DNA of 64,000 nucleotides from CAIQIA01 sp945861105 (lineage in GTDB: Bacteria > Cyanobacteriota > Cyanobacteriia > PCC-6307 > Cyanobiaceae), in NCBI GenBank assembly GCA_947488815.1, contig CANLCC010000010.1:6012-70011 (forward strand), in the 5' to 3' direction. A program made the position numbers and the translations under genes. Below the pieces are notes generated by a model, which was not told the DNA's origin, ran no database searches, and was given only the letters and a program-made list of their open reading frames with translations. Positions within the stretch are counted from its first letter, which is position 1, and the number at the start of each line of letters is the position of its first letter. Positions 17,113 through 25,044 of the stretch are shown here, piece by piece.

Positions 17113-17124
17113 GGCGCAGACGAC

Positions 17125-17853
17125 ATGACGGTCCGTTGGTGGGTGGGTTCGCGGCTGCGGCGGCTGGAGCAGCGGCTCACGGGGGCCGTCCGGGTGCCGT
17201 ACTACCCCGTCGGCCGCGACTGGCTGTACGACGTGCGCTGCTTCAGCGGCTGGTCCTCCGCCCCCCTCGCCATTGATGCCGGTGCCAACATCGGCCAGAC
17301 GGTGCACGATCTGCTGCTCGCCTTTCCGGCGGCTCGCATCCATGCCTTCGAGCCTGTCTCGGACACCTTCAAGCGGCTGCAGACCCGTTATCAGCGTCAG
17401 CCGCGGGTCCACTGTCACCCGCTGGCGCTGGGCCGCGAGCCGGCCCAGTTCACCATTCCCCTGCATCGCGACTCTGAACTCAACACCCTGGTGGCGGATC
17501 AACCCCGCACCAGTGACTTCACCGGCAACTCAGAAGAGGTGACCGTCGACAGCCTGGAGTCGTTCTGCGCACGCAACGCCATCGGTCAGATCGACATCCT
17601 GAAAATGGACGTCCAGGGCTGGGAACTTGAGCTGCTGCAGGGGGCCGAGGGACTGCTGCGTGATCGCCGCATCCGCTTCATCTATTCCGAGGTGGGGTTC
17701 CGTCGCGACAGTTCCGACATGCAGCATTTCTGCGCCCTCAACGAGGTGCTCGAAGCGCAGGGCTACTGGCTCTGCGGCTTCTATCAGCCCTTCCGCTGGG
17801 GACCCGACAAGCGCTATCTGGGCTTCAGCAATGCCCTTTACACCCTGCGCTGA
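17125..17853 (+). CDS. FkbM-family SAM-dependent methyltransferase
   Basis: The 242-residue protein has the FkbM motifs APLAIDAGANIGQTVHDLLL, ARIHAFEPVSDTFKRL, the metal/substrate region IDILKMDVQGWELELLQGAE and a C-terminal YSEVGF. FkbM enzymes O-methylate sugars or polyketides and in cyanobacteria often sit with surface polysaccharide genes. It lies 12 bases after the beta-helix gene and 5 bases before the aldolase-like gene, so the three look like one unit. Confidence 0.88.
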   Translation: MTVRWWVGSRLRRLEQRLTGAVRVPYYPVGRDWLYDVRCFSGWSSAPLAIDAGANIGQTVHDLLLAFPAARIHAFEPVSDTFKRLQTRYQRQPRVHCHPLALGREPAQFTIPLHRDSELNTLVADQPRTSDFTGNSEEVTVDSLESFCARNAIGQIDILKMDVQGWELELLQGAEGLLRDRRIRFIYSEVGFRRDSSDMQHFCALNEVLEAQGYWLCGFYQPFRWGPDKRYLGFSNALYTLR

Positions 17854-17858
17854 GAACC

Positions 17859-18620
17859 ATGTCCACGCCCATCACCCTGAGTGAATCGTCGAGCGACGTG
17901 GCCGCTGAACGGCGCCATCGCCAGGAGCGGCTGGCAGGAGCTTTGCGGATCTTCGGACGGCTGGGGTTCGGAGAGGGAGTCGCCGGCCACATCACGGCCC
18001 GCGATCCCGAATGGCCCGACCACTTTTGGGTCAACCCCTTTGCCATGTCGTTCAACCGGGTGCGGGTGAGTGATCTGCTGTTGGTGAACCATGACGGTGA
18101 CGTGGTGCAGGGAGATCGGCCGGTGAACCGTGCCGCCTTCGTGCTCCATGCGGCGATTCATGCCCGACGACCGGAGGTGATCGCCGCAGCCCATGCCCAT
18201 TCGCCTTACGGCAAGGCCTTCTCCAGCCTGGGTCGCAGGCTCGACCCCATCACGCAGGACTGTTGCATCTTTTACAACGACCACCAGCTGATCGAGGCCG
18301 AGGGGGGGAAGGTGGTGCTCGAACCCGATGCCGGCGCAACATTCGCCGACCACTTTCTCGCAGGCAAGGCCGCCATCCATCAGAACCATGGCCTGTTCAC
18401 CGTGGGCGAAAGCGTTGAGGCCGCCGCCTTCTGGTTCATTGCCATGGAACGTTGCTGTCAGAGCCATCTGCTGGCTGCAGCCGCAGGGACGCCACTGCTG
18501 ATCCGGGACGCGTGGGCGGACTACACCCACCGGCACATCGGTACAGCCCAGGCCGGTTGTTACGGCTTTCAGTCCTACTGGGAAGACATCCTGGCGAGTG
18601 ATCCCGAGCTGCTCGAATGA
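17859..18620 (+). CDS. Class II aldolase/adducin-family protein
   Basis: A 253-residue class II aldolase/adducin fold protein. The motifs are GFGEGVAGHITARDPEWPDH and the zinc-ligand pair AAHAHSPYGKAFSS. A later His lies in AIHQNHGLFTVGESVEAAAF. Family members cleave sugar phosphates, decarboxylate or process sulfolactate-type substrates, and the exact substrate cannot be assigned here. It is cotranscribed with the FkbM gene and convergent with the aldo/keto reductase gene. Confidence 0.85.
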   Translation: MSTPITLSESSSDVAAERRHRQERLAGALRIFGRLGFGEGVAGHITARDPEWPDHFWVNPFAMSFNRVRVSDLLLVNHDGDVVQGDRPVNRAAFVLHAAIHARRPEVIAAAHAHSPYGKAFSSLGRRLDPITQDCCIFYNDHQLIEAEGGKVVLEPDAGATFADHFLAGKAAIHQNHGLFTVGESVEAAAFWFIAMERCCQSHLLAAAAGTPLLIRDAWADYTHRHIGTAQAGCYGFQSYWEDILASDPELLE

Positions 18621-18632
18621 AGCCAGCCGCGA

Positions 18633-19589
18633 TCAGGGTTCATCCCAGAGGGTCTGCAGGGTCCAGGGACCACCCTCCAGCACCCAGAAGGCACCGTCCA
18701 CCAGCCGCAGATGCTGGTCGAGAGCAGCAATACGACTGAGCTCATCAGCGGTCAGTTCAAGATCGGCAGCGGCAAGGTTCTCGCGCAGTCTCGATGGTGT
18801 GACCGACTTGGGAATCGTCGAGATGCCTCGCTGCAGATGCCAGGCCAGCAGCACCTGGGCACACGTGCAGCCATGGGCGGCGGCGATGGCTGCAATCACC
18901 GGGTTCTGCAGCAGCACCGGCGCATCAGGGGCCTGCACAAAAGCCGGACGATCGGGGGAGCCGAGGGGAGAATAGGCAGTGATATGGATACCAGCGGCGA
19001 CGCAGTCTCGGACCAGCTGCGGTTGTTGCAGCAACGGATGCAGTTCGACCTGGTTGACAGCCGGGCGGATGCGGCAATGGCTGAGCACCTGCTGCACTTT
19101 GACGCTCGAGAAATTGCTGACGCCGATGTGACGGGTGAGCCCCGCATCGACGGCGGCCTCGAGGCCCTCCCAGGTGGAGTGCAGGGGAACCTGCTCAGGG
19201 GGCAGCAGATCCTGGGCGGAGGCGGGAAATCCCAGTCCCGGTTTGATCGGCACAGGCCAATGGATCAGGTACAGATCCAGCCGGTCAAGACCGAGATCAT
19301 CGAGGCTGACCTGCAGTGCCCCGGCCACATTGTCGCGTCCGTGGGAATTGCACCAGAGCTTCGAGGTGATCCAGAGCTCGTCACGCGTCACCTCCCCTGC
19401 GGCAATCGCACCGTGCAGGGCAGCGCCGATCTCGGCTTCGTTGCCATAGACACGGGCGCAGTCGAAATGGCGATAACCCAGCCGGATCGCTTCCCGTACC
19501 GCGTCCCCCACCTGGCCAGGGGACGATTTCCAGGTGCCAAGCCCCAGCAGGGGCATCCGATCACCGTTGGCAAAGGCAACGCTGCGCAT
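18633..19589 (-). CDS. Aldo/keto reductase
   Basis: The 318-residue (beta/alpha)8 NADPH oxidoreductase contains the catalytic tetrad: Asp and Tyr in HFDCARVYGNEAEIG, Lys in LWITSKLW and His in YLIHWPVP. Cofactor-binding IPKSVTPSRLRENLAAAD and the DGAFW tail are also present. It reduces aldehydes or ketones to alcohols, with an unknown natural substrate. The gene is monocistronic between the convergent aldolase gene and tRNA-Ala. Confidence 0.93.
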   Translation of the reverse strand: MRSVAFANGDRMPLLGLGTWKSSPGQVGDAVREAIRLGYRHFDCARVYGNEAEIGAALHGAIAAGEVTRDELWITSKLWCNSHGRDNVAGALQVSLDDLGLDRLDLYLIHWPVPIKPGLGFPASAQDLLPPEQVPLHSTWEGLEAAVDAGLTRHIGVSNFSSVKVQQVLSHCRIRPAVNQVELHPLLQQPQLVRDCVAAGIHITAYSPLGSPDRPAFVQAPDAPVLLQNPVIAAIAAAHGCTCAQVLLAWHLQRGISTIPKSVTPSRLRENLAAADLELTADELSRIAALDQHLRLVDGAFWVLEGGPWTLQTLWDEP

Positions 19590-19686
19590 GGACAGTGCTG
19601 GTGAGGATCGTGGATCTCAGCCTAAACAGTGGTTCCCCGACAGGGCATCGCCCAGGCAGGAGGAAAGTTTCTGAATCAATCTGAAA

Positions 19687-19759
19687 TGGAGCCAAGGAGA
19701 CTCGAACTCCTGACCCCCTGCATGCCATGCAGGTGCTCTACCAGCTGAGCTATGGCCCC
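19687..19759 (-). tRNA. tRNA-Ala (anticodon GGC)
   Basis: On the minus strand the 73-base cloverleaf has acceptor GGGGCCA/TGGCTCC with one G-T pair and D arm GCTCAGCTGGTAGAGC. The anticodon stem CCTGC/GCAGG encloses loop ATGGCAT, giving anticodon GGC. The T arm AGGAG-TTCGAGT-CTCCT is intact and the discriminator is A. No CCA is encoded. Confidence 0.97.
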
Positions 19760-19797
19760 ATTGCCGCGTCGGCCGTTGGCGACTGCCGCGACGTCGT

Positions 19798-20433
19798 TCA
19801 CCATACACGGCCGGCGTCCCGCCAGACCCCCACCAGCCGCCCCTGGATGGTCACCTGGTCAGCCGGCAGCTCCAGGGGGGCATAGCGGGGGTTAGCGGCC
19901 TCCAGCCGCACCCGGTCACCCTCGCGGTGGAAGTGCTTGAGCGTGGTGCCGCTGCCTGGCACCAGGGCGCTCACGATGGTGCCGGCCCGCAGTCGCTGGG
20001 GGTCACTCACAGGCTCCATCAGCACCACGTCACCGTCGGCGATGTGGGCCTCGATCATGCTGTCGCCATTGACCGTGAGGGCAAACAGGCCGCGGGTCTG
20101 CAGCAGTGGCGTCAGGTCGAGGCTCTCCTGCACGTCGTCGAAGGTCTCCACCAGACCACCGGCGGCGACGGCGCCCAGCACCGGAATCACCGGCCCGGCC
20201 GTCAGCTCGGCGACCTCCCCCAGCAACTGCAGCGTGCGGGCCTGGCCCTCCTTCCAGGTGAGCCAGCCCTTTTGCTGCAGATGGCGCAGGCGGCTCTGGA
20301 TCGGCGCCGGCGAGCGCAGGCCCATGGCCTCCATCATCTGGCGGATCGAGGGACTGTGGCGATGGTCACGGATGAACGCCACGAGCCAGTCGTAGAGCTC
20401 CTGCTGAGCAGTGGTGAGGGCCTCTGTGGGCAT
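19798..20433 (-). CDS. lexA: SOS repressor LexA
   Basis: A 211-residue LexA. The N-terminal winged helix spans residues 1-65 (LYDWLVAFIRDHRHSPSIRQ, then GLRSPAPIQSRLRHLQQKGW). A linker carries a candidate Ala91-Gly92 cleavage bond in LGAVAAGGLVE. The S24 protease domain has Ser125 in VNGDSMIEAHIADGD and Lys166 in TTLKHFHREGD. The catalytic dyad and cleavage bond are all present, unlike some cyanobacterial LexA. The frame is open to 20592, but a LexA-like operator at 20457-20470 upstream of Met 20433 supports this start. Confidence 0.93.
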   Translation of the reverse strand: MPTEALTTAQQELYDWLVAFIRDHRHSPSIRQMMEAMGLRSPAPIQSRLRHLQQKGWLTWKEGQARTLQLLGEVAELTAGPVIPVLGAVAAGGLVETFDDVQESLDLTPLLQTRGLFALTVNGDSMIEAHIADGDVVLMEPVSDPQRLRAGTIVSALVPGSGTTLKHFHREGDRVRLEAANPRYAPLELPADQVTIQGRLVGVWRDAGRVW

Positions 20434-20456
20434 GGAGGGCACGGCGGCAGCTGACT

Positions 20457-20470
20457 GATACATTTGTGCC
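20457..20470 (-). promoter_or_regulatory. Candidate LexA operator upstream of lexA
   Basis: GATACATTTGTGCC matches 12 of 14 positions of the published cyanobacterial LexA consensus RGTACNNNDGTWCB, with the two mismatches in symmetric places. It lies 24-37 bases upstream of the chosen lexA start and about 76 bases before the divergent 72-residue gene, so it could control either. Autoregulation of lexA is common, but binding is inferred. Confidence 0.45.
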
Positions 20471-20545
20471 ATCCCGGCGGCGATTTGTCCAGTCCCCGGC
20501 CCCGACCGGCACCCCTCGTAACCTGAAGGCAGCCATCCACGGGCC

Positions 20546-20764
20546 ATGACCTTCCACGGCACCCTGGCGGAACTCCAGGACCTGTTCCGCACCCTGGAGG
20601 TGACCTGTCACTGGGAGCACATGGGTCCCTTCGAGATGGCCGTCATCGACGATGGCATCAGCAACCTGAGGCTCAACTGGTGGCCGGCCACCGGCGAGCT
20701 GCAGCTGATCGGTGAACCGGCCCAGCGGGAGCCGCTGCTGGCCCGTCTGCAGGCAGCCCTCTAG
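20546..20764 (+). CDS. Small conserved hypothetical protein (72 residues)
   Basis: The product starts MTFHGTLAELQDLFRTLEVT and includes CHWEHMGPFEMAVIDDGISN and LRLNWWPATGELQLIGEP. It is soluble, acidic and globular-looking, with an alternating pattern suggesting an alpha/beta mini-domain. I do not recognise a characterised family. It is divergent from lexA and its end overlaps the convergent argF stop by 4 bases. Its position next to the lexA operator raises possible SOS control, which is inference. Confidence 0.65.
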   Translation: MTFHGTLAELQDLFRTLEVTCHWEHMGPFEMAVIDDGISNLRLNWWPATGELQLIGEPAQREPLLARLQAAL

Positions 20765-21711
20765 TCGACCACCCCCAGCACCACCGCCAGCAGGGCCTGC
20801 TGCACGTGCAGGCGATTTTCAGCCTGGTCGAACACCCGGCTGGAGGCCCCTTCGATGGCGCCGGCGCTGATCTCCTCACCCCGGTGGGCGGGCAGGCAAT
20901 GCAGCACGATCGCCCGCGGATCGGCCTCCGCCAGCAGTTCCTCGTTCAGGCACCAGCCCTCGAAGGCCCTGAGCCGCTGCTGCTGCTCGTCCTCCTGCCC
21001 CATCGACGCCCACACGTCGGTGTAAAGCGCCTGGGCGCCCCGCACGGCCGCCACAGGGTCATGCACCACCTCCAGTCGACACCGGCCGTCGGCCAGGGTC
21101 CGGGCCCGCTCCAGCACCCCCCCATCGGGGGCGAACCCCTCGGGACAGCCGATGCGCACATGCACCCCCAGCAGGGCACCGGCCAGCAACAGCGAATGGG
21201 CCACGTTGTTGCCGTCACCCACGTAGGCCATCGTCAGGCCGGCCAGATCATCGGGGTCGGCACCGAAGGCCTCCTGCAGCGTCAGGTAGTCGGCCAGGGC
21301 CTGGCAGGGATGCTCCAGATCGGTGAGGGCATTGATCACCGGCACCGACGCCCAGTGGGCGTAGTCCGCCAGTTCGTCCTGGCCGAAGGTGCGGATGGCG
21401 AGGGCATCCACATAGCGGCTCAGCACCCGCGCCGTGTCGGCCACGGGCTCACCGCGCCCCACCTGGGTCACCTGCGGATTGAGGTCAATGGTCTGGCCCC
21501 CCAGCCGCGCCATCGCCACCGTGAAACTCACCCGGGTGCGGGTCGACGCCTTGCGGAAGATCAGCCCCAGCACCCGTCCCGCCGCCTGGGGACGCAGGCG
21601 GCCGCTCTTGATGCCGGCGGCGAGCCGCAGCAGGGCGCTGGTGCCGGCGGCATCGAGGTCGGCGGAGGAGAGATAGTCGCGGCCCGGGAGGGCCTGGAGG
21701 TCCTGAGCCAT
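20761..21711 (-). CDS. argF: Ornithine carbamoyltransferase
   Basis: The 316-residue enzyme makes citrulline from ornithine and carbamoyl phosphate in arginine synthesis. Carbamoyl-phosphate motif FRKASTRTRVSF, HPCQALADYLTLQE, the ornithine-side DVWASMGQEDE and the catalytic HCLPAHRGEEIS are all present. Length is standard. It lies 53 bases downstream of ftsH on the same strand. Confidence 0.97.
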   Translation of the reverse strand: MAQDLQALPGRDYLSSADLDAAGTSALLRLAAGIKSGRLRPQAAGRVLGLIFRKASTRTRVSFTVAMARLGGQTIDLNPQVTQVGRGEPVADTARVLSRYVDALAIRTFGQDELADYAHWASVPVINALTDLEHPCQALADYLTLQEAFGADPDDLAGLTMAYVGDGNNVAHSLLLAGALLGVHVRIGCPEGFAPDGGVLERARTLADGRCRLEVVHDPVAAVRGAQALYTDVWASMGQEDEQQQRLRAFEGWCLNEELLAEADPRAIVLHCLPAHRGEEISAGAIEGASSRVFDQAENRLHVQQALLAVVLGVVD

Positions 21712-21764
21712 CGGCGGCGCCCAAAGGTCACTTATCCGGCCTGGGGCCGCCGTTCGTCAAGGGG

Positions 21765-23642
21765 TCAGGCGGCCACGGGCTCAGGGCTGATGCTGCGGCT
21801 CAGCAGATCCCGCAGCTCATCACCCTCGATCACCTCCTTTTCGAGGATCTTCTCGGCGATCTCCTCCAGCAGCGGCCGGTTGGCCTCCAGGATCGCCAGG
21901 GCCGTGTCATGGCCACGATCCACCATGGCCCGCACCTCCCGGTCGATGGCCTGGGCGGTGGCATCGCTCACCACCCGGCGTGGGTTGTTGCCTCCCCCCA
22001 GGAAGCGGCCGCCACCCTGCTTGTCGTAGGCCAGGGGCCCCAGGGTGTCGCTCATGCCGTAGGTGCCCACCATCTGCTCGGCGATGTCGGTGGCCCGCTG
22101 CAGATCATTGGCGGCACCGGTGGTGACCCGTCCAAAGACCACCTCCTCGGCGGAACGCCCCCCCAGCAGGGTTGCAATCTGCCCCTGCAGGTCTTCGCGG
22201 GAATTGAGGAAACGGTCTTCGGTGGGCAACTGCAGCGTGTAACCGAGGGCACTCATGCCCCGCGGAACGATCGAGATCTTGGCCACCTTGCTGCCGCCCG
22301 GCATCAGATGGCCGACGATCGCGTGGCCGACCTCGTGGTACGCCACCACCTTCTTCTCATCGGGCTGGAGCACACGGCTCTTCTTCTCAAGGCCGGCCAC
22401 CACCCGTTCGATCGCTTCATTGAGATCGCCCTGCTCGACGCTGGTGCGGTTGACCCGGGCCGCCAGCAGAGCCGCCTCATTCACCAGGTTGGCGAGGTCG
22501 GCACCGGCGAAGCCGGCGGTGGCCGCGGCGATGCGATCGAGGTCGATGCCCGGCGCCAGCTTCACCTTGCCCGCATAGATGCCGAGGATGGTGCGGCGAC
22601 CCGACAGGTCAGGCCGGTCCACCAGCACCTGACGGTCGAAACGACCGGGTCGCAGCAGCGCCGCATCCAGCACCTCCGGCTGGTTGGTGGCCGCCAGCAC
22701 GATCACCGGCTTGTCCTTGGCGGCGAAACCATCCATTTCGGTGAGCAGCTGGTTGAGGGTCTGCTCCCGCTCGTCGTTGCCGCCTACCACGCCCATCGAA
22801 CCGCTGCGGCTCTTGCCGATGGCGTCGAGTTCGTCGATGAAGATGATGCACGGAGCCTTCTTCTTGGCCTGCTCGAACAGGTCGCGCACGCGGGCTGCGC
22901 CCGCCCCCACAAACAGCTCGACGAACTCTGAACCCGAAATAATGAAGAAGGGCACATCGGCCTCTCCGGCGACGGCCTTCGACAACAGGGTCTTGCCGGT
23001 GCCGGGGGGCCCCACCAGCAACACCCCTTTGGGGATGCGGGCACCGATGGCGGCGTAGCGCTCGGGGGTCTTCAGAAAATCGACGATCTCGGTGAGCTCG
23101 GCCTTGGCCTCATCGACCCCGGCGACATCGGCAAAGGTCACCCGCGATTGTTCATCGGGCACGTAGACCTTGGCCTTGCTCTTGGTGAAACTCAGCGCCC
23201 CCTGGGCGCCGCCGGCACCACCCATCGCCCGACGGGCGAAGAACTGCAGCACCAGGATGAAGATGAGCGGCGGCACCACCCAGCTCAGCACCGTGCTGAG
23301 GATGCCGGGCCGCTTCGGCGGCGCGGCGGCGAACTCGACACCGTGCTGCTCAAGCCGCTGGGGCAGCTCCATGTCGAAAATCGGGGTGGTCGCCAGCACC
23401 GCAGGCTGGTCCTCCCCCGGGTCCTTGAGTTCGTAGCGGATCTGCTCCTGGGTGATGTACGCCCGCTTGACCGCCCCCTCATCGACCTGGTTGATGAACA
23501 GCGAATAGGGCACCCGCGGCACCTGCAGCTGCGGTGAAGGCAGGAAGCTGCTCAGCAGAAACAGCACCCCGACACCGATCAGCACCAGATTGATGATGCG
23601 GAGGCGGGGGTTCGGCGGAGAGTCGTCCTGGCGGAGGGCCAT
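21765..23642 (-). CDS. ftsH: ATP-dependent zinc metalloprotease FtsH
   Basis: The 625-residue membrane protease has an N-terminal transmembrane helix (about residues 16-34) and a lumenal/periplasmic domain. A second helix spans about 116-136. The AAA domain has Walker A GPPGTGKT at 211-218 and Walker B IIFIDELDA near 267, and the zinc site HEVGH is at 436-440. It degrades membrane proteins, including photodamaged D1 in the thylakoid homologues. Cyanobacteria carry about four FtsH paralogues, and I cannot assign which one this is. Confidence 0.96.
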   Translation of the reverse strand: MALRQDDSPPNPRLRIINLVLIGVGVLFLLSSFLPSPQLQVPRVPYSLFINQVDEGAVKRAYITQEQIRYELKDPGEDQPAVLATTPIFDMELPQRLEQHGVEFAAAPPKRPGILSTVLSWVVPPLIFILVLQFFARRAMGGAGGAQGALSFTKSKAKVYVPDEQSRVTFADVAGVDEAKAELTEIVDFLKTPERYAAIGARIPKGVLLVGPPGTGKTLLSKAVAGEADVPFFIISGSEFVELFVGAGAARVRDLFEQAKKKAPCIIFIDELDAIGKSRSGSMGVVGGNDEREQTLNQLLTEMDGFAAKDKPVIVLAATNQPEVLDAALLRPGRFDRQVLVDRPDLSGRRTILGIYAGKVKLAPGIDLDRIAAATAGFAGADLANLVNEAALLAARVNRTSVEQGDLNEAIERVVAGLEKKSRVLQPDEKKVVAYHEVGHAIVGHLMPGGSKVAKISIVPRGMSALGYTLQLPTEDRFLNSREDLQGQIATLLGGRSAEEVVFGRVTTGAANDLQRATDIAEQMVGTYGMSDTLGPLAYDKQGGGRFLGGGNNPRRVVSDATAQAIDREVRAMVDRGHDTALAILEANRPLLEEIAEKILEKEVIEGDELRDLLSRSISPEPVAA

Positions 23643-23710
23643 GGCAGCGGGTCACGGTCGTCCCAAGCTAGGGGCAGCGTTCCAGTCGCCCGGAGGCCGC
23701 CGGGGTGTTG

Positions 23711-24352
23711 ATGACCCGCCATCGCTTCTACGACAGCCTCCACGCCCTCTGTCTGCTGCTGTTCATCGGCTTCGCCGCACCCCAGCGCTGGCTGCCAGCG
23801 GTGCTGGCGGGCTACCTGCTGCTGGGCCTGCTGCTGCTGCTGGGGCTGGCGCGGCCGCTGCACAACGACCCCTGGAGCTGGCGCGACCGCCTGTTTCCCC
23901 TGCTCGGTGGGCTGACCCTGCTGGGCCAGGCCAGCTGGCTGCTGACACCGTTCGCCGCCCGCCATGGCTCCCTGCCCCTGCTGGGCCTCTGGACCCTGTT
24001 CGTGGCCAGCGCCAGCCTGAGGCTGGTGCGGCTGCTGGGCCTCACCGGCGCCCTGCTGATGAACCTGCTCGAGTGGCAACGGCCGGGCAGTTTTGCCCTG
24101 CTGGCCAACGGCCAGGCGCTGCAGCGGCCCCTGCCCCTGGACAGCAGCGGCTGGGCCCTCGATAGGGGCCGCATCGGCTATTTCGCCTTTGTCTGCCTCA
24201 CCACCGTCGGGTTCGGCGACATCACACCGCTGACACCGACGGCGCGGATGCTGAGCGTCGGTCTGGCCGTGGTGGGGCCCCTGTACCTGGCGGTGGTGAT
24301 GGGCGTGCTGATCAGCCGCTTCACCGCCGACACGGGCCGGGGGTCGGGCTGA
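23711..24352 (+). CDS. Potassium-channel-family membrane protein
   Basis: A 213-residue protein with several hydrophobic helices (LCLLLFIGFAA, WLPAVLAGYLLLGLLLLLGL and others). A C-terminal pore loop follows, with selectivity filter TTVGFGDITP and the final helix LSVGLAVVGPLYLAVVMGVL. The GFGD filter indicates a two-TM pore plus N-terminal helices, i.e. an ion channel probably passing K+. No regulatory RCK domain is attached. A GTG at 23705 could add two residues. Its TGA overlaps the ATG of the next gene (TGATG). Confidence 0.85.
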   Translation: MTRHRFYDSLHALCLLLFIGFAAPQRWLPAVLAGYLLLGLLLLLGLARPLHNDPWSWRDRLFPLLGGLTLLGQASWLLTPFAARHGSLPLLGLWTLFVASASLRLVRLLGLTGALLMNLLEWQRPGSFALLANGQALQRPLPLDSSGWALDRGRIGYFAFVCLTTVGFGDITPLTPTARMLSVGLAVVGPLYLAVVMGVLISRFTADTGRGSG

Positions 24353-25044
24353 TGTGTGGCCGCTTCAGCCTCACCAGCGACCTGGACCGGCTGCTGCCGC
24401 GGCTCGGACGGCGGTTGCCCCCCGATCTGGCGCGCCACCACCGGCCACGTCCGCAGGTGTTTCCTGGCGAGCCGGTGCTGGTGCACCGCCTGGAGCATGG
24501 CCAGCGGGCCACGACCCTGATGCTCTGGGGACTGCTGCCCGCCTGGCGCCGGGATCCCAGCGGCTGGCGGCGGCCCATCAATGCCCGCTCCGAAACCGTC
24601 GCCGAGCGGGCCTCGTTCCGGGGCCCCTGGCGCCACCGCCGCGCCCTGCTGCCTGCCGATGGCTTCTACGAATGGAGTGCCCACGGCCAGGCCGACGGCC
24701 GGCGGCGCCCCTGGCTGATCCGCCGCCGCGATGGGGCCCCCTTCTGGCTGGCCGGCCTCTGGGAGCGGTGGCTGGGGGCCGACGGCAGCGAACTCGAGAC
24801 CACGGTGGTGCTCACCAGTGCCGCCAACGGGCTGATGGCGCCCCTCCACGACCGCCAGCCGGTGATCATCCCCGACGGCCTTGAGGACCCCTGGCTCAGC
24901 CCGGCCGATGGGGCGGCCCTGCGGGCCCTCGAACCCCTGCTGCAACCGTGGGATCCCCGCGGCTGGGAGGCGGTGCCCATCAGGGCAGAGGACCCCAGAC
25001 CTCCAGATGCCGATCCCCCAGCGGCCGCACCTGCAGACCCGTGA
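24352..25044 (+). CDS. SOS response-associated peptidase family protein (SRAP/YedK)
   Basis: The 230-residue SRAP protein begins MCGRFSL, with Cys2 as the residue that crosslinks to abasic sites in single-stranded DNA. Further motifs are WGLLPAWRR, INARSETVAERASFR, LLPADGFYEWS and the His-containing LHDRQPVIIPDGLEDPWLS. The family protects abasic sites at replication forks. It overlaps the channel gene by one base and runs convergently into the ribD-methyltransferase ORF, overlapping its 3' end by 65 bases. Confidence 0.92.
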   Translation: MCGRFSLTSDLDRLLPRLGRRLPPDLARHHRPRPQVFPGEPVLVHRLEHGQRATTLMLWGLLPAWRRDPSGWRRPINARSETVAERASFRGPWRHRRALLPADGFYEWSAHGQADGRRRPWLIRRRDGAPFWLAGLWERWLGADGSELETTVVLTSAANGLMAPLHDRQPVIIPDGLEDPWLSPADGAALRALEPLLQPWDPRGWEAVPIRAEDPRPPDADPPAAAPADP

